From Strix aluco (taxonomy: Eukaryota > Chordata > Aves > Strigiformes > Strigidae), in NCBI RefSeq assembly GCF_031877795.1, contig NC_133933.1, positions 201,001 to 265,000 of the forward strand: DNA of 64,000 bases, written 5' to 3'. Under the pieces are notes generated by a model that was not told the origin of the DNA, did not search any database, and worked only from the letters and a program-made list of their open reading frames with translations. Numbering within the stretch: position 1 is the first letter of the stretch; each line of letters begins with the position of its first letter. The translations under genes were made by a program, and so were the position numbers. This document shows positions 1 through 10,070 of the stretch, in pieces.

Positions 1-444
1 TGGGGGATCAGTCCTCCTAACATGCATGCACTAAAATAAGGTGTTTTATACATATTACACCTTAAAAACATGAATATTCATATATACATTTTCTGAGAAG
101 TCTCTGCCTTTCCACCTATGTACTACGTGTACATGACGCTGGCACTGCAAAACTACCCTGCGCATGTGCGGGGGTCTCAGTGATGTCGGTGGTTGTCTGT
201 GGAGCTGGGCCCCTGCTCCTTGTTCCCTGTTATGGTCACGAGTCTCTTCAGGACAATTTGTTCTCTTTGGATGTTTCCCAACTTTGTTGTCCAGCCAAGC
301 TGTTCTTTCTTACCGACCTCATGAGCATTTCCACCAGGATGTATCTGTTCTCAAGGTTAGGATATTTCTGTGTACACTTCAATTACCCAGGCCTTGTTAA
401 AAAGTATGTTAAACATTGTTTGGTAAAAGCTTTTTCTCCACAAG
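1..444. other. intron sequence upstream of the first candidate exon
   Basis: No exon with both good splice sites was found here. Two overlapping plus-strand frames run through the stretch, but neither has a convincing start or domain. It is most simply intron of the plus-strand gene whose last exons follow. Confidence 0.3.
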
Positions 445-489
445 GTGATCACCACATGGTCACCATCACAGGAAGCACTCCTGAGTCAG
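445..489 (+). CDS. penultimate coding exon of an unrecognised plus-strand gene (gene A)
   Basis: The segment follows a pyrimidine-rich acceptor (tttttctccacaag) and ends at a good donor (TCAG before gtaaga). Its 45 nt start with two bases of a split codon and end with one, giving DHHMVTITGSTPES in the middle frame. That final base plus the first two bases of the exon at 2362 make a Glu codon, so the two exons join without a break. No domain is visible and I do not recognise the protein. The remaining upstream exons must lie before this window. Phase agreement happens by chance one time in three, so this is a reasoned model and not proof. Confidence 0.4.
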
Positions 490-2361
490 GTAAGACATAA
501 TGCAGCCAAGCACGGGTGACTAGACAGGTGAATTCTCCCAGTTCCCTGAACTGTGTTGGAAAGCCCTTTTTGTGGGGGGTGTGCATGCTTTGTAACAGAA
601 AAGAAAATTTGTTTCCAAGTGGTGAGTCATGACTAGCCTGGTAGCATTCACTACACATCCTTTTGTGTGTTAATGACGCACTGGCAATTAGCTAGAAAAC
701 CTAGGTTTGTCAAGCATAATATTGATGAAATATTTGTGTGTAACAAATGCAGTAAAATTAGCTGCTAGGGAAATCTCAGGTTTTCTAGGATTTTTTATAC
801 TACTTAATTCAGATGACAAAATCTGCACAGTCCCTGCAGCAGTCAGCAGTGTGAAAGTGATCAGAAACAGATCTGTCCAGGCAGAGTAGAACCTAAAAAA
901 AGGGGGAAGACAAAGAAAGATATGGCGTAAATTACAGAAAACAAATGAGATCTTTGATACTTTTTGACAGCCTCTGGATCTTGAGGGAAAGATGAAAAAA
1001 TGGGAAGATTTATGAGTTTAGGAATGTATTTATACATTGTCAGTAGTTCTGCTCTTACCCAGTAATTCACAAAACCAAAACGTGTTGTATATTAAGAAAT
1101 CACACCATCGTACTCTTACTCTGCTGTTCTAAGCTACCTGTGTGAGTTAGCTGGCATTGCCTGTGCAGTGCTCTTGGAAATGTGGCAGTTCATGTGCTCA
1201 ATTATATACATAAGTAAAATCAGCTCTCTGCTTTTACTTAACTCTTAAGTCTTATTTAAAAAGTCCTAGTGTTTCATTAAAGCATACATGCTTAGCTCAT
1301 TGTCTGTACTTCTGAAAATGTGTTTTTAAACAGTTAAGTGGAAGCCTAACAAGTTGATTTGTACTAGAAAAATCTTAGAGGTCAGATCTAGCGAGGTATT
1401 ACCCATGTCAAAGGAATATGAAGTCATCCTAACACAGGGATAAATGTTTTCTAAAATGGAAGTCCTTTGCAGTGCAGAATATTGCTCAGTTCACTGCACA
1501 TCTAATGAGTGAGAGAAATGTTTCCTGGGCCTGTTAGCGCATTGACCCAAACCACTTTTTTTTCCATGCTTGCCTCCTGATGCACACTTCTGCTCTGGCA
1601 GCTTACATCATATGAAGTATAAGTAACAAAGTTAAAATTTTCCTTGTGCAAGATAAGATGGTCGTTAATAGTTAACAACAGTATTTGAAAGGAATACTTT
1701 AGTATGGGCCCATCATCTTGCAAAGATGGTTTCCTTGGTTTGGGCTTTTTTAGATGTTTATTTCTTGTAAGTAGATTTTTGTTTAAACTTGGTGAAAAGA
1801 GAGGTTAAGTCTATCTTGCTGTCTTCCTTAGAAGAGTTACTGTTGACTTTAGTAGAAAGAAGATGCTGTCTTAGGTAGAATTCAGTTTATATTCTAGTTT
1901 TGGAAGTCTGAAGCTTTCAATACCAGAAAAATGTACTGCTGAAGGGCAGATTCTTATGAGTCAGCAGCAAGATGTCCACAACTAATAGGAAGTTTAGGAG
2001 GAAAGATGAAGCCTATTATCCTTATAAAAGTAATTAAAAACCCCAGTAAATCTGCTGGTTTGCGTTCTGTAAGTAGCATTTACCATAGTTGCCTTGAGAA
2101 GGGGGCAGTTTAGGATTTCCAATCTGTTTCTTTCTTTTTGTAGGAAAAAAGGTATTTTCTTTTTGTAGAAAGAAATATCTTTTTTTTATTCATGTTATCA
2201 GTGTTGCAAATAAACAGGAAAAAATTGTCTAAGTAAATAGTCTGAAAATCAGGTTTAAAAATACATAGTATAGCACAGGAACTACTGAATAGCGAAGAAC
2301 ATGTGTCGGATCTTATTTCAATAAATATTAAAAGCCTTGTTTAACATAATTTTTTTTACAG

Positions 2362-2426
2362 AAAGACGCATTGAACCACAATATGTTCATGCTCTGATAG
2401 CTTCCTTAAATAGCTTGGGGCTTTGA
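2362..2426 (+). CDS. last coding exon of gene A, C-terminal tail
   Basis: A strong acceptor (a run of eight T then acag) precedes 65 nt that read RRIEPQYVHALIASLNSLGL and stop at TGA (2424-2426). The frame is set by one base carried from the exon at 445-489. The tail is short, with an amphipathic look and no recognisable motif. A long 3' UTR follows, with AATAAA at 3198 and again at 3400. The opposite strand here is probably the 3' UTR of the convergent minus-strand gene. A chance pseudo-exon is possible, but the acceptor, phase match, stop and later poly(A) signal agree. Confidence 0.42.
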
Positions 2427-2437
2427 TGTTAAGTGTG

Positions 2438-2443
2438 TTTATT
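2438..2443 (-). terminator. poly(A) signal AATAAA on the minus strand
   Basis: TTTATT on the plus strand reads AATAAA on the minus strand, about 500 nt beyond the proposed minus-strand stop at 2943. It lies only 12 bp past the gene A stop codon, so the two transcripts would overlap at their 3' ends. Confidence 0.25.
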
Positions 2444-2942
2444 TCTACTAAGTGAGTATATTCATAATGACAGTTTATAGACCACAGGAATGGCCTGTGC
2501 CATTGGCCTGCTTGAAGCACCGCTGCTGGTTTTTTTTCTCTTGAGCTTTTTGTGAAAGTATAGAAAGTATAAAGCCTAACAATTAGAGGTTTTCCAAAGC
2601 TGATTTAAATAATGTAAACAAGTAGGAAATCAGGTAACTTACAGCTGAGTTACTTTGTTACCTGTTATCTTAAGTTCTCAGCTGATACAAGATACCTCCT
2701 GTCAGAGTAGTTTGGGATCATGACTTGAAAGGCTTCTTTAAATGCTGTATTTAATACCTACATGTGAAGATAGCCTGTGTCATCTTACAGACTTCAAACC
2801 AAAGTGCCCACAAGTGAGATAGTAAGCTTATGGAACTTAGAAAGCCAGTAGAGAAAAAACAATCTTCATATTAGGTCTTTGAGGAATGGTATTTTTAATG
2901 TATATGAAAGCCATGAGAAAAACATCGTAAAGAAGTAATATG

Positions 2943-3123
2943 TTAAAGAATGAAAATAATTTTCTTACTGTAAAAGAAATACAGCTCTTTGGGATGTGAC
3001 AGTGTGTGAGATGTGGTCGCTGCCATAAGGTCTGTCTGCCTTCCCCTGAGGGACAGGGTGCCAGAGGATGGGCACCTCACCTTTGTGCCTCTGCTGACGT
3101 AGGCTGTTTGGGTCTGGAGGCAC
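2943..3123 (-). CDS. possible last exon of the minus-strand gene (gene M)
   Basis: On the minus strand an acceptor (gagcctgtctcag) precedes an open frame of 59 codons to a TAA at 2943-2945. The first base completes the codon split at the end of the 5541-5743 exon, so the phase fits. The tail begins CLQTQTAYVSRGTK. A good donor (CAAAG before gtgagg) also lies inside at 3080, so this may instead be a 43-nt internal exon (3081-3123). A second frame is open as well, including VPPDPNSLRQQRHK, which lowers confidence. No domain is seen. Confidence 0.28.
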
Positions 3124-3197
3124 CTGAGACAGGCTCATCTTGGGGAAGAATATGACTCGTTTTAAATACAAGATCTATTGCTGGTGTTTATGGACAC

Positions 3198-3203
3198 AAT
3201 AAA
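3198..3203 (+). terminator. poly(A) signal AATAAA for gene A
   Basis: Canonical hexamer about 770 nt after the gene A stop. A second AATAAA at 3400-3405 could be an alternative site. Confidence 0.4.
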
Positions 3204-4040
3204 TATGTATCAACAAATTGTAGTTCTTGGTAACAAATGTAATCAATTGCAAAAGGGATTTTATTACCAGGGAGTCATATATGTACCTCTGGTATACCAT
3301 GGATAAAATGGTACGTGTTCCTTCCCTGTAAACGTACTGTGCTGGGTTCACCTCAAGAGCTGGTTCTCCTGTGCTGGAAACAACAAATAGATCTTGTCGA
3401 ATAAAGAATGTAATAGCTGTAACATACACTTATGTTAATTGTTTGCTTCCTCCATATTGTAACTATATTTATAATGCAAAAAAACCCTAAACCAGCAGCA
3501 TTATATAAGTCTCGACAGAGCCCAAATTTCCTCATTGTGTACAATTTAAGTAGACTATTAGTCAGTATAATCCACTTGCTGTTGTGCTAATACAACATTA
3601 TTAAAACATTTTCCTGACTTTTTTTAATTCATATACTAAAATGTCTACTACTTTATATCACAGTTGCTTTGAAAAAAGCTCCTTGAGATTGCAGGTTAAA
3701 AAGATGGGTGTAACTGCTCCTTGGAAACTCTGCAATTTAAATTACCAAATTAAATCATGTAGTGTAAACTCAGTGGAAAAAATGGAGCTGAACTAGCTGA
3801 ATGCTTAATAAGAAAATTTAAGAACACTTTTGCAAGCTGCAGATAAAAAGTAAAATCAAGTTCTTGGTTGTTAAATCTTTGTCACAGCATCTACTTTGTT
3901 TAATGGTAATTTGTAACATTACCCAACACACATTAATCAGTTGGCCTAATAGTAAGAAGAGAATCTATGTGAAATACCAACATATCCAAAGTAACTATTT
4001 CAGTTACTGTTTTGGCTGAGATGTTGGTGACAATCTGAGC

Positions 4041-4062
4041 GGGGGGGTGTGTGTGTGTGTGT
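4041..4062 (+). repeat. G run plus (GT)n microsatellite
   Basis: Seven G followed by about seven GT units, at the very end of the LTR. Confidence 0.9.
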
Positions 4063-4257
4063 TGCGTTTACTATAAAAACAGGCAGGCAGATGTTTTGTG
4101 CATACGAATGTGATGGTACATGCACTTCAGCATGAGGAACAGCTGGACAACCAGCTCTTTCATGGGTGCTCCTGTGTGGATGCTGATTGTCACGGATGAA
4201 AGTATTGACACGGTAATATTTAGTAAGAAATCTAGGTTTATGAATAACTAACAGCAA

Positions 4258-4263
4258 TTTATT
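4258..4263 (-). terminator. LTR poly(A) signal
   Basis: AATAAA followed by TTGCTGTTAG on the minus strand, about 450 bp after the TATA box and 240 bp before the LTR end. If used, it implies an unusually long R region. Confidence 0.45.
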
Positions 4264-4356
4264 ATTATAAAATAATTCAGAGATACTAAAAGAAAGAAAA
4301 GTGACTTATTCAGATTCTAAAATGACAAGATTCACACTAACTTCCTTAACGGTACC

Positions 4357-4369
4357 TATATATATATAC
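4357..4369 (+). repeat. (TA)n microsatellite in LTR
   Basis: About six to seven TA units followed by ACACATGCATGCAC. Confidence 0.85.
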
Positions 4370-4464
4370 ACATGCATGCACATAACAAAATGGACAAACA
4401 TACAGAAACAAAGGTGTTTGGATTCAGTAGAATGAACACAGAACAGACATACACACAGAAACAA

Positions 4465-4491
4465 GGGTACGTACCCACACACACACACACA
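4465..4491 (+). repeat. 12-bp palindrome next to (CA)8
   Basis: GGGTACGTACCC (4465-4476) is a perfect palindrome and runs straight into a CA microsatellite (4476-4491). Both lie inside the LTR. Confidence 0.85.
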
Positions 4492-4720
4492 GAGTAAAGA
4501 GAAGCTAGCTCAAAGAAAATTTCCCTCTCGAGTTTAGAGCAAATACTCACAATGCCTTGGCATAATTGAGACGCGAGCGGGGGACTTCGCCCTGGCTTTC
4601 CGTCTGGAGCAGACGACACCTTAAGGGTTTGGTACCTGAGAGGCTCCCAGCTCAGGGGAGGTGCTGGTCACAGGCCTGCTGCGATCCAGGAGAGCTCAAA
4701 GGGTCTCCCTGGTGGTCGCC

Positions 4721-4730
4721 ATTTATAGGG
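4721..4730 (-). promoter_or_regulatory. LTR TATA box
   Basis: CCCTATAAAT on the minus strand, followed about 20 bp on by GGGAGACCC, a layout common in retroviral LTRs just before the cap site. Confidence 0.5.
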
Positions 4731-5540
4731 TCCAAGATAATTGACTTTTGTCAAATGCCTTCTGGTGCCTTCCAGCAGTTACAAAAGAATTTGATGAATG
4801 TGCGACTCTGTTATTGTTCCCATTTGACCACATCCCAGGCACAGGTGTGCCAGGCCCTTAGGAGTTGATGGGCCATTTTAACCATTTCCGAGCAATCGGG
4901 AGGGGCAGGAGCCAGGCTCGTTAACATTGTCAGTCCTTATCTCCACAGACTGGTGTATAGCTCGGGGGATGTGGGTGGAATCGCACCTAGCACCAAGCAG
5001 CCCAACAAAGAGGGGCGGGGGGGGGGTAAGGATTGCACCACCACACTGATGTAGGGTACTTGGATGGAAATGGTTTTTCTTGTGTGTTTTGAAGTGAACC
5101 AATCTGACCTATTCCAACAGTGGTATTCTACAGAAAGGTGAATTTGTGCAGAGTCACTGCAACACTGTAAACAACAAATGCTCTCATGCAGACTTAAGCA
5201 GTGCTCTACAACAGAATGTTTTAAAAATGGTGATGCTTCCCTTCTGAGATCTCCATTTTTTTTAACATTGGAACTTGCAATTTTTCAGTCAGTCTTATTT
5301 TTTTTTACTTTCCAGTCTTTTAGCTATCCTAATTACTTTGTAAAGTAAGAGAAACTTTTGAAGAAAATAGCAAGAGTCCCAGTGGTACTTGAAGGAATTC
5401 ACTGTGTTTTGGCCTGCCATTATTTTTAGTTCTTCCATAATAAACTGTGTTTTTCTGTGTAAATCTGTCTTCTGAGAAATATTTTGAGGATGGTAATGAA
5501 AGCATGGTAACGTGGGGTTTGGTCCTCATATGGCACTTAC

Positions 5541-5743
5541 GTTTGTCTTCCTTGCTGAACCTCATTACCAGAGAACAGAGGAGTGTTGTCATTCAAATTC
5601 TTGATTGCACTTGTCATCTGCAGTTCCCTATCATACTTGAATGCTTTCCCAGACCATGGATGCATGTTGGTTTGATCTGAGTTCTCCAGCTGGATGGCTG
5701 TAACGCTGCCCTTTACTGTAGTGGCTGTTTTATTTTTACCAGA
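5541..5743 (-). CDS. internal coding exon of an unrecognised minus-strand gene (gene M)
   Basis: On the minus strand an acceptor (catttcactatacag) opens a 203-nt segment that stays in frame for 67 codons and ends at a perfect donor (AAAC before gtaagt). It starts in phase 0 and ends in phase 2. Sampled residues are SGKNKTATTVKGSV near the start, DQTNMHPWSGKAFKYDREL in the middle and LFSGNEVQQGRQ at the end. The composition is hydrophilic, rich in Lys, Thr, Asn and Gln, as in a soluble, partly disordered protein. It joins in phase to the exon at 7320-7472. I do not recognise the protein. Confidence 0.55.
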
Positions 5744-7319
5744 CTGTATAGTGAAATGGATTTTAAGTAGAAGTGAATAGGTCAAAGTGTGATGATTCAT
5801 TATGGCCTTCCAGTAGGATTGCTTTGAAATGGCCAAAGTAAGGGTTGAGTTAACATTTTTTTGGCATAAAATGGATGGTCAGAGGCAGTAGTACTTCACT
5901 CTCTGTTCAAGTCTAACACAGCCATTTGTTCCAAATACACAGCGTGTGGGTGATGGGTGCTGATCAGTGTCTGAGCGTTAGAGCTGGCTTTTCTGTTCCA
6001 GAGCCCTGAATTGGTAGACTGACAGCAACAGTTCCTCCTGATCCATCCCGTGACCTTAGATTTAATACATGTGGAATGAGAACTAACTTTCAGTTGTGTT
6101 CTGTGCAATAGACTGGTGTTAGCCAAAATTCCTAGTCTGCCTTGTGAGCCAAACTGTACCCTGTAGAGGCAGACATATTACAAGGAAAAATTACAATAGG
6201 CCTTTTTACTGCTTCTGGCTTTCTAGTATGTTTACTGCTTTGGAAAGATGGGACAGAAGCTTAACAGGAAATCCTCTTTTGTCTTGTTCTTTCTGTAGGT
6301 CAGTGTGGACATAAAAGCTGTTTTGAGTTACTGAAATGGCTGAATTTGGTTTTACTTTTCATTTACTTCTTTACTCTTCTTTCTTGGAACAAATTTCTAC
6401 AACATTGTTTAGTTTTTTCCGATAAGATCTATGAAAGAAGCTGAATGTGACTTGCCTAACATGGTTTAAACAAAGAGGTCTTCTGATAAGTTTTTAATAA
6501 AAATACATTTCTTATGCCCCTGTGTTTAAGTAAATTATTACCAAAATATAGAAAAATCCACAAAAGGTCTTTGCTTTGGATAGAAGAAAAAAGACCCCAC
6601 AACTTCAGACTCTGTTTCGTTCATTCTGGGATAATTCCTCCTCTTGAAATTAAGAAGTGATGACATTGAACATAAATCAGATATGAATAACAAAGTAAAT
6701 TCGAGGTACATGGAGTGAATTTCTGTCCTAATGCAAACCAGGTAATGATCATTTTTACGTTAAATTTTGCTAATAATATATACAATGTGATGAACATTAA
6801 CATACAAGTCATGTCTCTCATATTCTATAACTAGGAATCCAACACGAAAATGTGTATTTGAAGCATATTCAGTGTTGAGTCCCACAATATCTTAAATATA
6901 TCAGATGCTGCTAATGTGCCCTTGCTGTTGATATTACTATCAGAGTAAGCTCATCATGTGTTCTTTACAGCAACACTGGCCTTGAGTGGAGCAGGATTTG
7001 ACAGAAGAGATACAAACAAATTAACAACATTCATCTGACAGCTGTGTTTAAAAAACAAAGTCAAACACTAGTTTTGATTAAATATGTTTCTCCTCTTTCT
7101 AAAACAGTTCCAGAACTTCTGCTAAATATCCAATGGGCCAAGAAATTCCTGCTGTCAGGATGCCTGGAGCAGCTAGTGAACGGGCAGCAGTGGCGCAGCC
7201 TTCCCCAGAGCTGCAGGCTCGAGCCCCGTTCTGGGGTACTGTACTTAGGCCTCAGCAGGTTGCTTCATTTCTAGCCCACCCACTTCTTGACCTTGATCCT
7301 TAGACAACTGATGACTTAC

Positions 7320-7472
7320 TTGAGGGTGGTTTTTTTTGTTCCCAGTCTTCTGAAGTAACCTGTCACTTGACTTTGATTTGGCTGACTGTGCTGGGGTCAT
7401 TCTAATCAGTGTTCTAAAAGTTCCCTCCATTGTGCTTCTCCTAGTTCTTTTTCTACTTTTCCCCCCTTCCTT
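7320..7472 (-). CDS. internal coding exon of gene M, basic region
   Basis: Exactly 51 codons lie between a cag acceptor (cacctatatgcag, with a weak pyrimidine tract) and a perfect donor (CCTCAA before gtaagt). Phase is 0 at both ends, so it joins directly to the exon at 5541-5743. The start is very basic (KEGGKSRKRTRRS) and could act as a nuclear localisation signal, which is inference. It continues TLIRMTPAQSAKSKSSDRLL and ends GNKKNHPQ. The frame extends upstream of the acceptor to about 7643 without a stop, so the true 5' edge could be earlier. No catalytic domain is visible. Confidence 0.5.
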
Positions 7473-8429
7473 CTGCATATAGGTGTATGCAAACGGTATG
7501 GAGGGGCAATTAAAAGCAGAAATTTGATCCTGACCTAGTGTGGACTGCTGCCTGCAGTGGTTTTGGTGCTGTATCAGGCAGCAGGTATAACAGTTTGAAA
7601 ACCACCTGATGTCCTTAGTCTCGGGGGGTGCAACAGTCTCCATGGCAGCACAGAGGCCCCTTGAGCAGAGCTCTACAGGCAGCAGCTTTTTGGGTCAGGT
7701 GGCTTCAGGTTTCTACCCAAAGCTAGAGTCTAGTTTTGAGAGTTAACAAAATTACAAAGACCAGAGAATCAAGGCCAGTAGGAGCAAGTGGTCTGTACAT
7801 CTGGCTTGAGTCCTCTTGATCTTATCCTGTGCCAAAATATTGGTAATTCTTCCCAGGATTCTCCCCAGGATCCCTCATATTTTTTCTTCAGAACCTGTGT
7901 TCTCCACCTTATTAAGACCTTAATTGCTTTTGCTAAAGTTAAAATGCTAAATGAGTTTTCTTCAGAGCACATGATGATTCAAATGGTGTCAAACAAAACT
8001 ATTTTCAAACACTTTTCTTACAAAGGATATTATCCTTCCTGATAGTTTTTTTCACAACAACATTGAACCCTATAAGTTTTGTTTCTAGATCCCTTCTTTA
8101 CTATTAGGCCCTGGCAGCCGGAGCAGAGGTGCAGGGACAATGCAATTGCTCTACAGTAAGCTGAGGGAGATGTCTTTACTACACAGGCTGCTAGAGGCTT
8201 TGCCTACATGGAGGTTTGAGGTTTATAAAAACAAAGGCTTTAAGTAGAATGTTCCTAGCCCTTATGATTGTAGAGAAAGGCTTGAAAACCATGGCTAAAG
8301 TTCTTCCCAAAAGCTCTGAAGCCAGAAAGCAATGAAAAATTCTGCAGTTCTCCTGCAACTATTTAAATACCAGGATTTCTGAAAACCTGACAGTAGTGTT
8401 TCAGAATAGGACAACATTTTGGAGGTATT

Positions 8430-8513
8430 TTATAAATATTTGCATTTGTAGTCTGTGCTGTCAGAGATGCAAATAGAATCTTCAAAAAGCAGCATTCTCT
8501 CCAGTATTTTATC
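8430..8513 (-). CDS. weak candidate exon within gene M
   Basis: A very strong acceptor (tttgtttccctttgtttag) on the minus strand is followed by 27 codons, DKILERMLLFEDSICI and onward, to a TAA at 8430-8432. A second frame from the same acceptor stays open for longer. No good donor follows. It could be an alternative last exon of gene M or only a decoy acceptor. Confidence 0.2.
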   Translation of the reverse strand, partial: DKILERMLLFEDSICISDSTDYKCKYL

Positions 8514-9013
8514 CTAAACAAAGGGAAACAAAGTGTAAACAAGCTAGTGCCTTTCTTTTCTTTTCCTCTAAATAAAAGTGCACATTTCTCTTGTTCCACT
8601 GCAAGTGACACTGCAGTTAAGGTGAAGAAAAACAAACATATTCCTAAACTGTGCCTAGCTCACCAAGTGTTAATGCTGTGGGGCATTTTCAGGGCCACTT
8701 GTAGCACTATAGACTGTAAGTTGCTCCAGTCTCAGGATAAAACACCTGGGCTTTTTGCATACAATAAATGACCTGCTGTGGAACCATCCTATGAATCTCA
8801 GTGGTTAGATACAGAGTCCAGCACAGGGGAAACTGCTTTGTTCATGGTACGCCTGCTGTGTAAAGGTGCAGAAGGCTTGTATCCTCCTGCATCAGAGTTA
8901 CTTGTTCCGTATCAAAGCAGGAAAATATTTCAGTCAGAGAGCAATGTGAACCAAGCCGTTTATTTTAGAGAAATTGGGTTAATAGCGTAGATTACAGTTA
9001 AAATAAGTCTTAC

Positions 9014-9088
9014 TCAGGGAAGTCATAGTCACTGTAGTGCCTGTAGTGTTCCAAGCGCAGTATTTTTTTAGGGCTGTGGTACTCTCAT
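9014..9088 (-). CDS. weak candidate early exon of gene M
   Basis: A 75-nt minus-strand segment lies between an acceptor (gcctctctaatgcaag) and a donor (CCTGA before gtaaga). One frame is open throughout, ESTTALKKYCAWNTTGTTVT and onward, with partial codons of two and one base at the ends. A second frame also reads RLEHYRHYSDYDFPE before a stop across the donor. Its phase does not join directly to 7320-7472, so at least one more exon would be needed. Confidence 0.2.
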
Positions 9089-9321
9089 CTTGCATTAGAG
9101 AGGCAAAGCTCCTTTAACATTTCCAGAGAATGAACTAGGCTTGACCAGGTGAGGCTTGATCTGGAGAAGTTAACAGGTAGGCATGTGTGCCTCAGCTTGC
9201 GAGGAGCCCTGCTTGGAGCAGTGTACGCAGCCAGGCTCTTCCTGTGAGACCCTAAATTGGGGTGGTGTAAACCCAGCTCTTGAGATGTTTTTCCAGTAAT
9301 ATGTTGAATGAAAAGAGCCTG

Positions 9322-9335
9322 GTTGCCTAGGTAAC
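9322..9335 (+). promoter_or_regulatory. perfect RFX X-box
   Basis: GTTGCCTAGGTAAC fits the RFX consensus GTNRCC, a 0-3 bp gap, RGYAAC at every defined base. It lies about 120 bp left of the CpG island that separates the divergent genes. RFX factors drive many ciliary genes in vertebrates, so one or both genes may be ciliary; that step is inference. Confidence 0.6.
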
Positions 9336-9700
9336 AAGCCAGTCACTTAGCAAGGTTCGTTTTACTTAGTGAAATAAGAGAAGAAGAATGACGGATCCAA
9401 TTGTTTTAAACTCTGAGGAGTAACGCTCCAGGAACATGGGACAGGGAAAGTGTGTGTGGAAGCAGGGCCAGGAAGCTGTTCAGGCCGGCGGTCCGAATGG
9501 GGCTGAGGAAGTAAAACCCAGAAGGGTGAGGAAAATATGCTCTGAGGGGCTTCAGTAACAGTGCCTGGAGGGTCAGCTATGCTTGGGAATGCTGCTGAAG
9601 TTGCTTCGGGGGTCTTTTCGCGATCGTCCCTATCCAGCTGTGGCCGCTGGGCTGACGGGGCCTGGCTGTGGCGGGACACTAGGCGTGAGGCGGTAGGCGG

Positions 9701-9714
9701 GTCCCCCTGGCAAC
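9701..9714 (+). promoter_or_regulatory. imperfect X-box in the CpG island
   Basis: GTCCCCCTGGCAAC has a perfect right half-site (GGCAAC) and one mismatch on the left. It is three bases from the first CCAAT box. Confidence 0.35.
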
Positions 9715-9716
9715 AG

Positions 9717-9752
9717 CCAATCACCAGGTGCCGCCTGTCTGAGTGAACCAAT
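9717..9752 (+). promoter_or_regulatory. pair of CCAAT boxes
   Basis: CCAAT occurs at 9717-9721 and 9748-9752, 31 bp apart (three helical turns), each followed by CA as in NF-Y sites. Transcription of gene B probably begins 50-100 bp to the right. Confidence 0.5.
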
Positions 9753-9956
9753 CAGCGGGGGGTTCTTAGCCCCGTGGCGGAGGGCGGGAACGCAGCCGGG
9801 GGTGCTGCCTGCCCTGAGGAGAGACCCCGGGGCACCGGCCGGCCTGGCTTCTCCCCGCTCGGGAGGTTGTGGAACTCCTGAATCTGACACTAACCTGCAT
9901 CTGGGTCGGCCTAGTCCCCACACGGATAGCTTATTTCTGAACAGTGAGATCGGAGT

Positions 9957-10052
9957 ATGGCCTGGAGCGGTTCCATGGACATCAGGTACTTGAGAATAAA
10001 ACATGGTAGGAAATGGCTGTTTGCAGACGAGCTCTTGTTCCAGACTCCGTGA
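9957..10052 (+). CDS. upstream ORF in the gene B leader, 31 codons
   Basis: An ATG in fair context opens a 31-codon frame (MAWSGSMDIRYLRIK at the start) that stops at TGA, 18 nt before the proposed main start at 10071. It would lie in the 5' UTR of gene B and could reduce its translation. Alternatively ATCAG before gtactt (about 9975) is a weak donor, making this a short first coding exon. Confidence 0.3.
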   Translation: MAWSGSMDIRYLRIKHGRKWLFADELLFQTP

Positions 10053-10070
10053 AGGAGTGCAGCTTCAGAA

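Larger units (their letters stand above)
2427..3203 (+). other. probable 3' UTR of gene A
   Basis: AT-rich sequence without a continuing frame runs from the TGA to the first AATAAA. Near 2141-2180 a T-rich and GTAG-containing unit of about 25 bp is imperfectly repeated. The last 180 bp overlap the proposed minus-strand exon at 2943-3123. Confidence 0.3.
4022..5045 (-). mobile_element. solo LTR of an endogenous retrovirus, minus orientation
   Basis: Read on the minus strand this is a 1,024-bp unit that begins TGTGGTGGTGCAATC and ends with the imperfect inverse, GATTGTCACCAACA. Flanks are CTGAGA (4016-4021) and CTGATG (5046-5051), matching at four of six bases as a decayed 6-bp target duplication would. 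Inside are a TATA box (4721-4730) and a poly(A) signal (4258-4263) in the same orientation. No gag, pol or env frame and no second LTR lie nearby, so it is a solo LTR. A 6-bp duplication is typical of class II (beta/alpha-like) elements; the family name was not determined. It sits in an intron of gene M on the same strand. Confidence 0.6.
9440..9880. promoter_or_regulatory. CpG island, likely bidirectional promoter
   Basis: CpG density is far above the AT-rich surroundings, with clusters near 9480-9500, 9605-9650, 9670-9700 and 9770-9860. It holds two CCAAT boxes, no clear TATA box and an X-box-like site. Candidate exons leave it in both directions: gene M to the left on the minus strand, gene B to the right on the plus strand. 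That layout matches a divergent housekeeping-type promoter. Confidence 0.65.

Noticed and set aside
7191-7226. tRNA-like A-box (TGGCGCAGC) and B-box (GGCTCGAGCCC)
   Set aside because: The boxes are about 26 bp apart, too close for a tRNA, and no cloverleaf can be drawn. At most a remnant of a tRNA-derived SINE.
9362-9751. 129-codon minus-strand frame in the CpG island
   Set aside because: It begins at a non-ATG codon and runs through promoter-like sequence; not convincing as the gene M start.
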